Shown: positions 50,514 through 59,561 of the stretch, one piece after another | Layout of the letters: each line of letters begins with the position of its first letter | Numbering within the stretch: position 1 is the first letter of the stretch | NCBI GenBank assembly: GCA_031553315.1 | Contig: JAVBLT010000011.1 | Location: 60,099-124,098 of the forward strand | Direction of reading: 5' to 3' | DNA: 64,000 nt | Source: JAVBLT01 sp031553315 | Lineage (GTDB): Bacteria; Verrucomicrobiota; Kiritimatiellia; RFP12; DVOR01 | Position numbers and translations under genes: made by a program | The notes under the pieces: model-generated | Databases searched by the model: none | What the model was told of the DNA's origin: nothing | Seen by the model: the letters and a program-made list of their open reading frames with translations, nothing else

Positions 50514-51998
50514 ATGAAAAAAACCACCCCCATCCTCCTGCCCGCCACCCTCCTGCTCATCCTCGCAGGGTGCAAAGCCGTCGGCCCCGACTACACCCCC
50601 CCCAAGCCCGCCGACCTCCTCAAAGCCTCCGCCCAAAGCGGCCAGACCGACACCGAAGCCCCCATCGGCCTTCCCCCCGAGATACACGTCGACCGCTGGT
50701 GGGAAGCCTTCAACGACCCCACCCTCACCACCCTCCTCAACCAGACCTTCGCCCGCAACCGCACCCTCGCCGCCGCCCTTGAAAGCGTCCGCGAAGCCCG
50801 CGCCCGCCTACGCACCTCCGAAGACGCCTTCCTGCCCATGACCGACCTCGGCGGCGCCTACCAGCGCTTACGCGCCAGCGAAAACGGCATCAGCGCCCTC
50901 CGCCGCCACAACAGCTACACCGCCTCCTTCGACATGGCCTGGGAGCTCGACATCTTCGGCGGCCTCCGCCGCGCCCTCGAAGCCTCCCAAGCCACCCTCG
51001 AAGCCGAAAAAGCCGCCCTCCAAAACATCTGGGTCACACTCGCGGCCGAAGTCGGCCGCACCTACATCACCCTGCGCACCCTCCAGCAGCGCCTCCAGGT
51101 CGCCGAAGAAAACCTCGCGCTTCAGAGCGCCACCTTCGACCTGCTCAAATCCCGTTACGACTCAGGCCTGGGCGACGCGCTCGCCATGAGCCAATCCGCC
51201 TACAACCTCGAAAACACCCGCGCCGCCATCCCCCAGATCAACGCCGGCATCGAAGCCACCCTCAACATCCTCGCCGTGCTCACCGGCCACACCCCCGGCA
51301 CCCTCCCCCAAAGCCTCCGCGCCACCCCCGGCGCCATCCCCACCGCCCCCGGCGTCACCCTCACCGGCATCCCCGCCGAAACCCTCCGAAAACGGCCCGA
51401 CATCATGACCGCCGAGCGCCGCCTCGCCGCCGCCACCGCCATGATCGGCACAGCCACCGCCGACCTCTACCCCCGCTTCCGCCTCAACGGCACCCTCGGC
51501 CTCGAATCCCTCCACAGCGGCACCTTCCTCGAAGCCGGCAGCCGCCGCTACGCCATCGGCCCCGTCGTCAGCTGGCCCGTGCTCTTCAAAGCCCGCCAGA
51601 TCCGCGGCAACATCGAAATCGCCAACGCCCAGGAACGCCAGGCCTACGCCCACTACGAACACACCCTCCTCACCGCCCTCTCCGAAGTGCGCACCGCCCT
51701 CAGCGACTACGCCGGAGAAACCCAGCGCAGCAACGCCCTCAAAAAAGCCGTCGCCGCCGCCCGCGAAGCCGTCGACATCGCCCAAGACCAATACAAAACA
51801 GGCCTGAGCAGCTTCAACAACGTCCTCGACGCCCAGCGATCCCTCTTCGCCCTCCAGGAATCGCAGACCGTCAGCGAAGGCAACATCGCCACAGCCCTCG
51901 TCACCATGTACAAAGCCCTCAGCGGCGGCTACCACGGCGGCCTCCAAACCGAGCCCCCCGTCGACCTCGGGCCCGACGGGTTCAGTGCACACCCTTGA
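50514..51998 (+). CDS. RND outer-membrane channel lipoprotein (OprM/NodT family)
   Basis: A 494-residue outer-membrane factor completing the tripartite pump. Lipobox LAGC at residue 20, then VGPDYTPPKPA as in OprM/NodT proteins. Two OEP repeats follow; landmarks are WWEAFNDPTLTTLL, AAALESVREARARLRTSED, GGLRRALEASQATLEAEKAA and GLSSFNNVLDAQRSLFALQ. It forms a trimeric channel through the outer membrane and periplasm. Fifteen bases downstream of the pump gene, last in the efflux operon. Confidence 0.93.
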   Translation: MKKTTPILLPATLLLILAGCKAVGPDYTPPKPADLLKASAQSGQTDTEAPIGLPPEIHVDRWWEAFNDPTLTTLLNQTFARNRTLAAALESVREARARLRTSEDAFLPMTDLGGAYQRLRASENGISALRRHNSYTASFDMAWELDIFGGLRRALEASQATLEAEKAALQNIWVTLAAEVGRTYITLRTLQQRLQVAEENLALQSATFDLLKSRYDSGLGDALAMSQSAYNLENTRAAIPQINAGIEATLNILAVLTGHTPGTLPQSLRATPGAIPTAPGVTLTGIPAETLRKRPDIMTAERRLAAATAMIGTATADLYPRFRLNGTLGLESLHSGTFLEAGSRRYAIGPVVSWPVLFKARQIRGNIEIANAQERQAYAHYEHTLLTALSEVRTALSDYAGETQRSNALKKAVAAAREAVDIAQDQYKTGLSSFNNVLDAQRSLFALQESQTVSEGNIATALVTMYKALSGGYHGGLQTEPPVDLGPDGFSAHP

Positions 51999-52024
51999 TT
52001 TTTCACCCCCCCACCCCTCCATTC

Positions 52025-52053
52025 TTGACAAAAAACCTGAATGGTGCCATCAT
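52025..52053 (+). promoter_or_regulatory. Promoter of the fab operon
   Basis: TTGACA (52025-52030), 17-base spacer, CATCAT (52048-52053), 35 bases before fabH. The 51999-52088 interval shows no clear terminator for the efflux operon. Confidence 0.55.
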
Positions 52054-52088
52054 GTTCCCCACGTTTGAAGCAAATAAGGAGTCACTTA

Positions 52089-53060
52089 GTGTATACGCAC
52101 ATCGTAGGCACCGGGTCGGCGTTACCCGAGCGCATCGTCACCAACGATGAGCTCGCCAAAACGCTCGACACGAGCGACGAGTGGATTGTCTCCCATACCG
52201 GGATCCGCACAAGACACATCGCGTCGCCAGATGAAAACGCAAGCATTCTTGGTGCTCGCGCAGCGTTGGCAGCGCTCAAAGACGCCAACATCAGCCCGGG
52301 AGAAATCGGCACCGTCATCGTCGCCACCAGCACCCCCGACTACCTCGCATTCCCCTCCGTCGCCTGCGTGATCCAGGCCGCCATCGGAGCCAAAAACGCA
52401 GCCGCCTTCGACCTTGCTGCCGCCTGCCCGGGCTTCGTCTACGCCCTCGCCACCGCCCACGCCATCATGCAGCTCGACAATCGCCCCGTCCTCGTGATCT
52501 CCACCGAAATCATGTCCCGCATTGCCGACTGGAACGACCGCAACACCTGCGTGCTCTTCGGCGACGGCGCCGCAGCCGTCGTCCTGCGCAACACCGAAGA
52601 ACCCGGCGGCCTGGGCTTCCACCGCCTCCTGGCCGACGGTTCCGGCGCCCGCGTCATCTACCGCGAAGGCGGCGTCCGCACCGAAGAAACCGCCAAAGCC
52701 CCCCCCGGATCACTCGTGATGGACGGCCGCGCCACCTTCAACTTCGCCGTGCGCACCTTCTGCGACCTCGTGGAGCAAACCTTCAAACACTACGGCTGGA
52801 CTGAGAAAGACCTCGCATGGGTCATTCCCCACCAGGCCAACACCCGCATCATCGATGCCGCCGTCAAACGCATCAGCGTACCCGTCGAAAAGTTTTACGT
52901 CAACATCGACCGCATCGCCAACACCTCCTCAGCCTCCATCCCCATCGCCCTCGACGAAATGGCCAAAAAAGGCATGCTGAAAAAAGGCGACAACCTCATC
53001 CTCGCCTCCTTCGGCGCAGGGCTCACCTCAGGCAGCGTGACCGTGCAATGGTCAAAGTAA
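52089..53060 (+). CDS. fabH: 3-oxoacyl-ACP synthase III
   Basis: A 323-residue condensing enzyme starting fatty-acid synthesis from acyl-CoA and malonyl-ACP. Catalytic triad: Cys113 in DLAAACPGFVY, His248 in PHQANTRI and Asn278 in NTSSASIP. The start GTG 52089 lies seven bases after AAGGAG and matches the FabH start (YTHIVGTGSALPE); a longer frame from 52041 would extend into the promoter. First of four fab genes; plsX and rpmF, frequent neighbours of fabH, are absent. Confidence 0.94.
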   Translation: MYTHIVGTGSALPERIVTNDELAKTLDTSDEWIVSHTGIRTRHIASPDENASILGARAALAALKDANISPGEIGTVIVATSTPDYLAFPSVACVIQAAIGAKNAAAFDLAAACPGFVYALATAHAIMQLDNRPVLVISTEIMSRIADWNDRNTCVLFGDGAAAVVLRNTEEPGGLGFHRLLADGSGARVIYREGGVRTEETAKAPPGSLVMDGRATFNFAVRTFCDLVEQTFKHYGWTEKDLAWVIPHQANTRIIDAAVKRISVPVEKFYVNIDRIANTSSASIPIALDEMAKKGMLKKGDNLILASFGAGLTSGSVTVQWSK

Positions 53061-53097
53061 GCATCTTCAAACCAACTTAAGCAAGGATTTTTTCATC

Positions 53098-54339
53098 ATG
53101 AGCAAAACACAAGTCGTCGTCACCGGCCTTGGCGCCATCACCCCCATCGGCAACACCGTCGAAACCTTCTGGGACTCCATCAAAAACGGCCGCTGCGGCA
53201 TCGGCCTCATCACCAAATTCGACACCTCCCGCCTCGGCGTTAAAATCGGCGCCGAAGTGAAAGACTTCGACCCCAAAGCATACATCGACCCCAAAGAAGT
53301 CAAACGCATGGGCCTCTTCACCCAATACGCCGTAGCCGCCGCCAGGCAAGCCTGGGCCGACGCCGGCCTCGAAGGCGCCGAGCTTGACCAGAGCCGAGTC
53401 GCCGTCATCATCGGCAACGGCATCGGCGGCAAAGAAGTCGACGAAGACGCCTACCACACCCTCTTCGACCGCGGCCCCAGCCGCCTCTCCCCCATGACCG
53501 TGCCCAAAATCATCGCCAACGAAGCCCCCGGCAACATCTCCATCGCCCTTAAAGCCAAAGGCCCCGTCCTCACCGTCGTCACCGCCTGCTCCTCAGGCAC
53601 CGACGCCGTCGGCATGGCCATGGACATGATCCGCTCCGGCCGCGTCGACATCGTCATCGCCGGCGGCACCGAATCCACCATCACCGAATACTGCGTGGGC
53701 GGCTTCGAAGCCATGAAAGCCCTCAGCACCAACCCCGACCCCGCCAAAGCCTGCCGCCCCTTCGACAACGAGCGCGACGGCTTCATCATGGGCGAAGGCG
53801 CCGGCATCCTCATCATGGAATCCGCCCAATTCGCCAAAAAACGCGGCGCCAGAAAAATCTACGGCGAAATCGCAGGCTACGGCTGCACCGGCGACGCCTA
53901 CCACCTCACCGCCCCCGACCCCGACGCCTCCGGCGTCAAAGCCGCCATGAAAACCGCCCTTGAAGACGCCGGCCTCAACCCCCAAGACATCGACTACATC
54001 AACGCCCACGGCACCTCCACCCCCCTCAACGACCCCATGGAGACCAAAGCCGTCAAATTCGTCTTCGGCGACCACGCCAAAAAGCTCAAAATGTCCTCCA
54101 CCAAATCCATGACCGGCCACCTCCTCGGCGCCACAGGCGCAGTCGAAGCCATCGTCTGCCTCCTCGCCATGCGCGACGGCTTCTACCCCCCCACCATCAA
54201 CTACGCCACCCCCGACCCCGAGTGCGATCTCGACTACGTCCCCAACAAAGGCCAAAACGGCACAATCCGCGCCGCAGTCTCCAACACCCTCGGCTTCGGC
54301 GGCCACAACTCCAGCATCGTCATCAAAGCAATCCGCTAA
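53098..54339 (+). CDS. fabF: 3-oxoacyl-ACP synthase II
   Basis: A 413-residue elongating beta-ketoacyl-ACP synthase. Catalytic Cys in VVTACSSGTDAVG, His in NAHGTSTPLNDP and SMTGHLLGATGAVE, and the tail NTLGFGGHNSSIV. Length is normal for FabF. It follows fabH by 37 bases with AAGGA upstream. No acpP precedes it, although acpP-fabF is the common order. Confidence 0.95.
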   Translation: MSKTQVVVTGLGAITPIGNTVETFWDSIKNGRCGIGLITKFDTSRLGVKIGAEVKDFDPKAYIDPKEVKRMGLFTQYAVAAARQAWADAGLEGAELDQSRVAVIIGNGIGGKEVDEDAYHTLFDRGPSRLSPMTVPKIIANEAPGNISIALKAKGPVLTVVTACSSGTDAVGMAMDMIRSGRVDIVIAGGTESTITEYCVGGFEAMKALSTNPDPAKACRPFDNERDGFIMGEGAGILIMESAQFAKKRGARKIYGEIAGYGCTGDAYHLTAPDPDASGVKAAMKTALEDAGLNPQDIDYINAHGTSTPLNDPMETKAVKFVFGDHAKKLKMSSTKSMTGHLLGATGAVEAIVCLLAMRDGFYPPTINYATPDPECDLDYVPNKGQNGTIRAAVSNTLGFGGHNSSIVIKAIR

Positions 54340-54357
54340 GAAGAGGAACACGATATC

Positions 54358-54804
54358 ATGGCCCTTGACATCAACATCGAACATCTTCTTCCCCACCGCC
54401 CGCCCTTCCTCTTCGTCGATCGCCTCCTCGAGGCCACCCCCGAACGCATGGTCGGCGAGCGCACCTTCCCCGCCAGCGAATACTTCTTCAAAGGCCACTT
54501 CCCCGAGTACCCCGTCGTCCCCGGCGTCATCCTCGTGGAAACCATGGCCCAGTGCGGCGGAGCAGGCATGATCGCCGCAGGCGCCTGCCCGCCCGAGCGC
54601 CTCTTCCTCCTCGGCACGGTCGACAAATGCAAATTCCGCCGCCAGGTCCGCCCCGGCGACACCGTCCGCATGGAAGTCACAACCGTTCGCGCCACCAGCA
54701 AGCTCGTCCGCCAGAAAGGCATCGCCTACGTCGGAGGAGAAATTGCCGCCGAAGCCGAATGGGTCTGCTTTTTCTTCCCCAAGGAGAACCTCATCAATGG
54801 CTGA
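54358..54804 (+). CDS. fabZ: 3-hydroxyacyl-ACP dehydratase
   Basis: A 148-residue hot-dog-fold dehydratase. Signatures LLPHRPPFLFVDRLLE, the catalytic His in FFKGHFPEYPVVPG, and the Glu in PGVILVETMAQCGG. It removes water from 3-hydroxyacyl-ACP. Coupled to fabV by an eight-base overlap (ATGGCTGA). The C-terminus is slightly shorter than many FabZ. Confidence 0.94.
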   Translation: MALDINIEHLLPHRPPFLFVDRLLEATPERMVGERTFPASEYFFKGHFPEYPVVPGVILVETMAQCGGAGMIAAGACPPERLFLLGTVDKCKFRRQVRPGDTVRMEVTTVRATSKLVRQKGIAYVGGEIAAEAEWVCFFFPKENLING

Positions 54805-55942
54805 CAACACACCCCGCGTCCGCAACGGCCTCTGCCTCGAAGTCAACCCCGAAGGCTGCGCCGAAATGACCCGTGCCGACATCGCCCGCGAGCGCGCCAG
54901 GCCCGCCGTCAAAAACGGCCCCCGCTCCGTCCTCATCCTCGGCTGTTCCGGCGGCTACGGCCTCGCCTCACGCATCACCGCCGCCTACGGCTCAGGAGCC
55001 GCCACCCTCGGCGTCTCCTTCGAACGCCTGCCCGACGGCCGCAAAACCGGCTCCCCCGGGTTTTACAACAACGCCGCCTTCGACGCACAAGCCAAGGCCG
55101 ACGGCCTCAAAGCCGTCACCCTCAACGCCGACGCCTTCACCGCCGAAACCCGCGAGCTCGTTGCCGACACCGCCCGCAGTGAAAGCTTCAAACCCTTCGA
55201 CCTCATCGTCTACAGCCTTGCCTCACCCGTGCGCACCGACCCCGTCACCGGCGCCGCCTACCGCTCCGCCATCAAACCCATCGGCGAAGCCTGCGCATCC
55301 GAAACACTCGACTTCATGACCGGCGAAATCAAACAAACAATCGTCCCCCCCGCAAGCGACGAAGAAATCCTCGCCACCGTCAAAGTCATGGGCGGCGAAG
55401 ACTGGGAGCTCTGGATCCGCTTCCTCCAGGAAGAAGGCCTCCTCGCCGAAAACGTCAAAACCGTAGCCTACTCCTACATCGGCCCCGCCTGCACCCGGAA
55501 AATCTACCGGTCAGGCACCCTCGGCCGAGCCAAAGAACACCTCGAAGCGACCGCCCGCCAATTGACCGCCTTCCTCCAGCCCATCAAAGGCTGCGCCGTG
55601 GTATCCGTCAACAAAGCCCTCGTCACCCGCGCAAGCGCCGTCATCCCCGCCATGCCCCCCTACATCGCCTCACTCTTCAAAGTGATGAAAGAAAAAGGCA
55701 TCCACGAAGGCTGCCAGGACCAGACCGCCCGCCTCTTCCGCGACCGCCTCTACGCCGCCGGCGGCATCATCCCCGTCGACGACGCCGGCCGGATCCGCAT
55801 CGACGACTGGGAAATGCGCCAAGACGTGCAAGACGCCGTCGCCCTCATCATGGCCAACCTCACCCAGGCCAACGTCGAAGCCACAACCGACCTCGCCGGA
55901 TACCGGCGCGACTTCCTCGCCCTGCACGGCTTCATCAGTTAA
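54797..55942 (+). CDS. fabV: Enoyl-ACP (trans-2-enoyl-CoA) reductase FabV
   Basis: A 381-residue NADH-dependent reductase completing each fatty-acid elongation cycle. FabV differs from FabI by length and motifs: NAD site VLILGCSGGYGLASRI (usually GASxGYG), and an active-site Tyr with Lys eight residues later in YSYIGPACTRKIY. The C-terminal GYRRDFLALHGF is also typical. FabV is much less sensitive to triclosan than FabI in other bacteria. ATG 54797 is preferred since it carries AAGGAGAA upstream; the longer frame starting at 54743 is a shadow in fabZ. Confidence 0.93.
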   Translation: MADNTPRVRNGLCLEVNPEGCAEMTRADIARERARPAVKNGPRSVLILGCSGGYGLASRITAAYGSGAATLGVSFERLPDGRKTGSPGFYNNAAFDAQAKADGLKAVTLNADAFTAETRELVADTARSESFKPFDLIVYSLASPVRTDPVTGAAYRSAIKPIGEACASETLDFMTGEIKQTIVPPASDEEILATVKVMGGEDWELWIRFLQEEGLLAENVKTVAYSYIGPACTRKIYRSGTLGRAKEHLEATARQLTAFLQPIKGCAVVSVNKALVTRASAVIPAMPPYIASLFKVMKEKGIHEGCQDQTARLFRDRLYAAGGIIPVDDAGRIRIDDWEMRQDVQDAVALIMANLTQANVEATTDLAGYRRDFLALHGFIS

Positions 55943-55969
55943 AGACACCCCCCTCCGGAGGAGCCCCCC

Positions 55970-56767
55970 ATGAGTGAAAGAACCACACGCCGCTTGTTAC
56001 TCGTCGACGACGACCCCGGTCTGCGCATGACCCTGGGCGATTTCCTGCTCATGAACGGATACGACGTCGACACCGCCTCCTCCGGAGAGGTCGCCCTCAC
56101 CCAAATGGCCAAAACACGCCCCGACCTCATCATCCTCGACATGGGCATGCCCGGCATGGGCGGCATCGGCTTCCTCCAGCGCATCACCGATCCCCGCACC
56201 GGCCATACCCAAGTCCCCGTCCTCGTCCTCACAGCCCGCTCCGCAATGGCCGAATTCTTCGCCGACAAACAAATCGCAGGCTTCATCACCAAACCCTGCG
56301 ACCCCGAAGACCTCCTCCGCGAAGTGCGGCAAATCCTCTTCATGGCCGGCAACCTCCCCCCCCCCGACAGCGAAAGCACCCCACCCACCCCCGCCGCCGA
56401 CGCAAAAACCATCGTCATCGCCGACAACAACGTCATCCGCAACGAAGCCATCCGCCAGGCCCTCATCGACCACGGCTACAGCGTCGAATCCGTCCGCACA
56501 GGCCCCGAAGCCCTCGAAATGGCCATCGCCCGCCACCCCCACGGCATCATCCTCCCCCTCGACCTCCCCGAAATGAACGCCGACGAAATCCTCGCCCTCC
56601 TCCGCCGCCTCCCCGCCAGCCGCGACATCAGCGCCATCGTCTTCGGCTTCGGCGCCCAAGCCATCCCCCTCGAGCGCATCACCGCCATCGACACCCGCAA
56701 CACAACCCTCGTCGAATCCAACCAAGTGGCCGAAATCATCCCCGCAACCCTCAAAGCCATTCGCTGA
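55970..56767 (+). CDS. Double receiver-domain response regulator, second receiver degenerate
   Basis: A 265-residue protein with two CheY-like receiver domains and no output domain. The first has the acidic pair (LVDDDPG), phosphoacceptor Asp57 in LIILDMGMPGMGG, Thr88 and Lys108 (FITKP). The second (about 146-265) keeps the fold pattern but the Asp site is Pro196 (IILPLDLPEMN) and the Lys region is missing, so it cannot be phosphorylated in the normal way. A linker (129-145) contains a run of ten C. It sits behind the fab operon by 27 bases; a histidine kinase is not in the window. It may act by protein-protein contact. Confidence 0.85.
   Translation: MSERTTRRLLLVDDDPGLRMTLGDFLLMNGYDVDTASSGEVALTQMAKTRPDLIILDMGMPGMGGIGFLQRITDPRTGHTQVPVLVLTARSAMAEFFADKQIAGFITKPCDPEDLLREVRQILFMAGNLPPPDSESTPPTPAADAKTIVIADNNVIRNEAIRQALIDHGYSVESVRTGPEALEMAIARHPHGIILPLDLPEMNADEILALLRRLPASRDISAIVFGFGAQAIPLERITAIDTRNTTLVESNQVAEIIPATLKAIR
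56356..56365 (+). repeat. Poly-C tract (C10) in the linker of the double-receiver protein
   Basis: Ten consecutive C within CTC CCC CCC CCC between the two receiver domains. A length change would cut off only the second receiver. Confidence 0.85.
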
Positions 56768-56781
56768 CGGAACCCCCAACC

Positions 56782-57240
56782 ATGCGTTGCCCAAAATGCG
56801 GACATCTTGACGATAAAGTCGTCGACAGCCGGCTCATTCGAGCCGAAGCCGCCATCCGCCGCCGCCGCCAGTGCCTCTCCTGCGACCACCGCTTCACCAC
56901 CCACGAGCAAATCATCCGCGACGAAATCCGCGTCGTCAAACGCGACGGCCGCCGCGAACCCTTCAGCCGCGAAAAGCTCGAAGGCGGCCTCCTGCGCGCC
57001 TGCGAAAAACGCCCCGTCACCACCGAAGCCATCCACGCCCTGGTCGACGACGTCCTCTCCCAGATCGAGCAGGAAGGCGAGACCGACATCCCCACCGAAC
57101 ACATCGGCACCGCCGTCATGGATCGCCTCCTCCAGCTCGACGACGTGGCCTACATCCGCTTCGCCTCCGTCTACTGGCGCTTCGACGACCTCAACCAATT
57201 CGTCAACACCGTCCGCCAAATGACCCGCAAACGCAAATGA
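56782..57240 (+). CDS. nrdR: Transcriptional repressor NrdR
   Basis: A 152-residue ATP-cone repressor of ribonucleotide reductase genes. Zinc ribbon C3-x2-C6 and C31-x2-C34; start MRCPKCGHLDDKVVDSR is almost invariant in the family; ATP-cone residues follow (VVKRDGRREPFSREKLEGGL), and the end YIRFASVYWRFDDLNQF is typical. It senses ATP/dATP. It is not next to nrd genes. Fourteen bases after the double-receiver gene. Confidence 0.96.
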   Translation: MRCPKCGHLDDKVVDSRLIRAEAAIRRRRQCLSCDHRFTTHEQIIRDEIRVVKRDGRREPFSREKLEGGLLRACEKRPVTTEAIHALVDDVLSQIEQEGETDIPTEHIGTAVMDRLLQLDDVAYIRFASVYWRFDDLNQFVNTVRQMTRKRK

Positions 57241-57246
57241 GAACCC

Positions 57247-57558
57247 ATGCTCAAGCTAACGGTCTTCATCCCCGAACCCCATCTTGAGCGCGTGAAAACC
57301 GCCCTCTTCGCCGCCGGCGCCGGCGCCACCCACCCCGGCTACGACCACTGCTGCTGGCAAACCCCCGGCCAAGGCCAATTCCGCCCCCTCCCCGACTCAG
57401 CCCCCTTCATCGGCCAGGCAGGCAAAATCGAAACCGTCGCCGAATACCGCGTGGAAATGCTCTGCCCCGCCGCCGCCAAAGCCGCCGTCACCGCCGCCCT
57501 TCTCACCGCCCACCCCTACGAACAGCCCGCTTACGATTGGAGCCGGATTACCCAATGA
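57247..57558 (+). CDS. NIF3/YqfO C-terminal-like protein
   Basis: A 103-residue protein equal to the stand-alone form of the YqfO/CutA-like domain that is inserted in many NIF3 proteins. Motifs: KLTVFIPEPHLERVKTALFAAGAG, FRPLPDSAPFIG, KIETVAEYRVEMLCP, and the ending HPYEQPAYD. The fold resembles PII/CutA trimers. Function is unknown; a metal or nucleotide-binding role is often supposed. It overlaps the following gene by four bases (ATGA). Confidence 0.82.
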   Translation: MLKLTVFIPEPHLERVKTALFAAGAGATHPGYDHCCWQTPGQGQFRPLPDSAPFIGQAGKIETVAEYRVEMLCPAAAKAAVTAALLTAHPYEQPAYDWSRITQ

Positions 57559-58532
57559 CCCAAAACATCCTCATCACCGGCGGCGCCGGCTTCATCGGCT
57601 CCCACCTCACCCGCCGCCTCCTCGCCGCCGGCCACACCGTCACCGTCCTCGACAACCTCATCAGCGGCTCCCGCCAAAACCTCGCCGAGCTCACCGCCAA
57701 CCCCCGCTTCACCTTCATCGAGCACGACGTCACCCACCCCTACACCGGCGCCTACCACACCATCTACAACCTCGCCTGCCCCGCCTCCCCCATCCACTAC
57801 CAGCGCGACCCCGTAAAGACCCTCCTCGCCTCACTCCTGGGCATGAAAAACGCCCTCGACCTCGCCCTTCAAACCGGAGCCCGCGTCTTCCACGCCTCCA
57901 CCTCCGAAGTCTACGGCGACCCCACCCTCCACCCCCAGCCCGAAAGCTACTGGGGCAACGTCAACCCCATCGGCATCCGCAGCTGTTACGACGAAGGCAA
58001 ACGCGCCGCCGAAACCCTCGCCGTAGACTACTACCGCCAATACGACCTCGACATCCGCCTCATCCGCATCTTCAACACCTACGGCCCCCGCATGCACCCC
58101 CAGGATGGCCGCGTCGTCTCCAACTTCATCATCCAGGCCCTCACCCGCCAGCCCATCACCCTCTACGGCCAAGGCACCCAAACCCGCAGCTTCCAATACA
58201 TCACCGACCTGCTCACCGCCATCGACCTCTACATGGCCCTCCCCAAAACCACCCTCGCCGCCTTCTTCAAAACCTACAACCTCCCCCTCCCCATCCTCAA
58301 CATCGGCAACCCCGGCGAATACACCATCAAAGAACTCGCCGAAGAAACCCTCCGCCAAATCAAAACCGACCTCCCCCTCACCTTCAAAGACCTCCCCGCC
58401 GACGACCCCCGCCAGCGCCAGCCCGACATCACCCTCGCCCGCGCCCTCCTCGGCTGGGCCCCCGCCGTTTCCCTCCCCCAAGGCCTCGCCCACACCATCG
58501 CCTACTTCCGCGACCTCCTCCAGATAAAATAA
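57555..58532 (+). CDS. uxs: UDP-glucuronate decarboxylase (UDP-xylose synthase)
   Basis: A 325-residue extended SDR enzyme that converts UDP-glucuronate to UDP-xylose for polysaccharide synthesis. NAD motif TGGAGFIGSH (8-17), Ser/Thr site ASTSEVYGDP, catalytic Tyr145 and Lys149 in SCYDEGK, and the UXS-specific pattern HPQPESYWGNVNPIG. The short gap TRSFQYITDLLTAI is also typical. dTDP-glucose dehydratases are close relatives but lack the ESYWGNVNP pattern. It ends at a terminator. Confidence 0.9.
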   Translation: MTQNILITGGAGFIGSHLTRRLLAAGHTVTVLDNLISGSRQNLAELTANPRFTFIEHDVTHPYTGAYHTIYNLACPASPIHYQRDPVKTLLASLLGMKNALDLALQTGARVFHASTSEVYGDPTLHPQPESYWGNVNPIGIRSCYDEGKRAAETLAVDYYRQYDLDIRLIRIFNTYGPRMHPQDGRVVSNFIIQALTRQPITLYGQGTQTRSFQYITDLLTAIDLYMALPKTTLAAFFKTYNLPLPILNIGNPGEYTIKELAEETLRQIKTDLPLTFKDLPADDPRQRQPDITLARALLGWAPAVSLPQGLAHTIAYFRDLLQIK

Positions 58533-58560
58533 GAAGGCCTGCGCAACCGCAAGCCTTCTT
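58531..58560. terminator. Bidirectional terminator between uxs and a minus-strand lipoprotein gene
   Basis: AAGAAGGC (58531-58538) and GCCTTCTT (58553-58560) form the outer stem; TGCG/CGCA extends it after one mismatch, leaving a CAAC loop. It overlaps the last bases of uxs. Confidence 0.75.
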
Positions 58561-58579
58561 TGACAATCTTTCACAAAAA

Positions 58580-58984
58580 CTACTGAATGACCGCGGGAGC
58601 CGAAGTCACACTATACGTCCGCTTGCTGCTGCCCTTGTCGATCAGCGGAAGCCCCTCGACAATATTCGCCGATTGGCCGTAGATAAACGGAATGCACCAC
58701 CCGTACGAATAGACCACCACATCCACAAGCGCCACGCAATCAGGCACCTTTTCAATCGCCCGGTCAACCGCTTCCTTCACGCTCGGAACCCCGGTCGGAA
58801 CAATGAACACAATGTGCTTGGTATCATCGCCCTCAACCCGCATGCGCCCCCGGACAAAATCTTCCGAACGCGAGAGGTCAACGTTTTTGGACGACATAAT
58901 GGTCATGTCGTACAAACGGTGTTTACACCCCGTAAACAGGCAAGCCGTCAACAACACAGAAGCAACCGCAATTTTTTGTGTCAT
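58580..58984 (-). CDS. Small lipoprotein, unknown function
   Basis: A 134-residue predicted lipoprotein with lipobox FTGC at residues 17-20. I do not recognise the family. The mature part has an early strand (LYDMTIMSSKNVDLS), a charged turn GRMRVEGDDTKH, a hydrophobic strand IVFIVPTGVP, an amphipathic helix VKEAVDRAIEKVPD and a hydrophobic end strand VVVYSYGWCIPFIYG. ATG 58984 is preferred over the one at 58993 because GGAGA touches the latter but is correctly spaced for the former. Located in a run of small minus-strand envelope genes. Confidence 0.65.
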   Translation of the reverse strand: MTQKIAVASVLLTACLFTGCKHRLYDMTIMSSKNVDLSRSEDFVRGRMRVEGDDTKHIVFIVPTGVPSVKEAVDRAIEKVPDCVALVDVVVYSYGWCIPFIYGQSANIVEGLPLIDKGSSKRTYSVTSAPAVIQ

Positions 58985-59064
58985 GAAATACATCTCCTAT
59001 TGGTTTTGATGTATAACAGTTAACACCACCTTCAGGCAAAAAGCAAACAAAAAGAGAAAAATAA

Positions 59065-59556
59065 TTAACCGCGGAAGACAATCAACTTTCGAAAAAGAAA
59101 ATTAATGGCAAGCGAAACGAAAATATTCGTTAAAAACGCCCAAGACGTTTTCCACCTCAGCCGCCCGATCAGCACCCCCATCAACGCATTTCCGATCAGC
59201 AGCGCCACAAAAGCCGACCCGAAAAAAAGAAAAACCTCAAAGACCCGATCATGGCGCCCCGCCTTGAACACATAACGCACATTGGTCATGTAAGCCACCG
59301 TGTTTCCCGCCAGAAAAGCGGGGCAATTGCTCAGCATGGCCCGAACCGAGCGAGTCTTGTCCGAAACGGCATCCGCCCCCGGAAGAAAAGGCACTTCCCC
59401 CACGCGAAGGCACGGAAAAACCCACGCGGCAAACACATAAAAAGCAACGAAGCTCGCGAGCGTGGAAAGCACACCGAAAAACCCATAGACAACAAACTGG
59501 CTCGCCAGCTCCGAGCAGGGCAAAAAAGAAAGACACTGTTCAATGTAACGTTGCAT
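59065..59556 (-). CDS. GtrA-like membrane protein
   Basis: A 163-residue protein with four predicted membrane helices (about 20-48, 83-96, 103-126, 137-158). The GtrA/DPMS pattern is seen in FVVYGFFGVLSTLASFVAFY at the start, the middle TVAYMTNVRYVFKA, and the end SLAINFLFRKLIVFRG. Such proteins help flip polyprenyl-linked sugars in cell-surface polysaccharide synthesis. It is longer than usual by an insertion of about 35 residues between helices 1 and 2. The start codon follows the terminator of the upstream gene by a few bases and shows no Shine-Dalgarno sequence, so expression may be low or from another start. Confidence 0.78.
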   Translation of the reverse strand: MQRYIEQCLSFLPCSELASQFVVYGFFGVLSTLASFVAFYVFAAWVFPCLRVGEVPFLPGADAVSDKTRSVRAMLSNCPAFLAGNTVAYMTNVRYVFKAGRHDRVFEVFLFFGSAFVALLIGNALMGVLIGRLRWKTSWAFLTNIFVSLAINFLFRKLIVFRG

Positions 59557-59561
59557 GAAAA

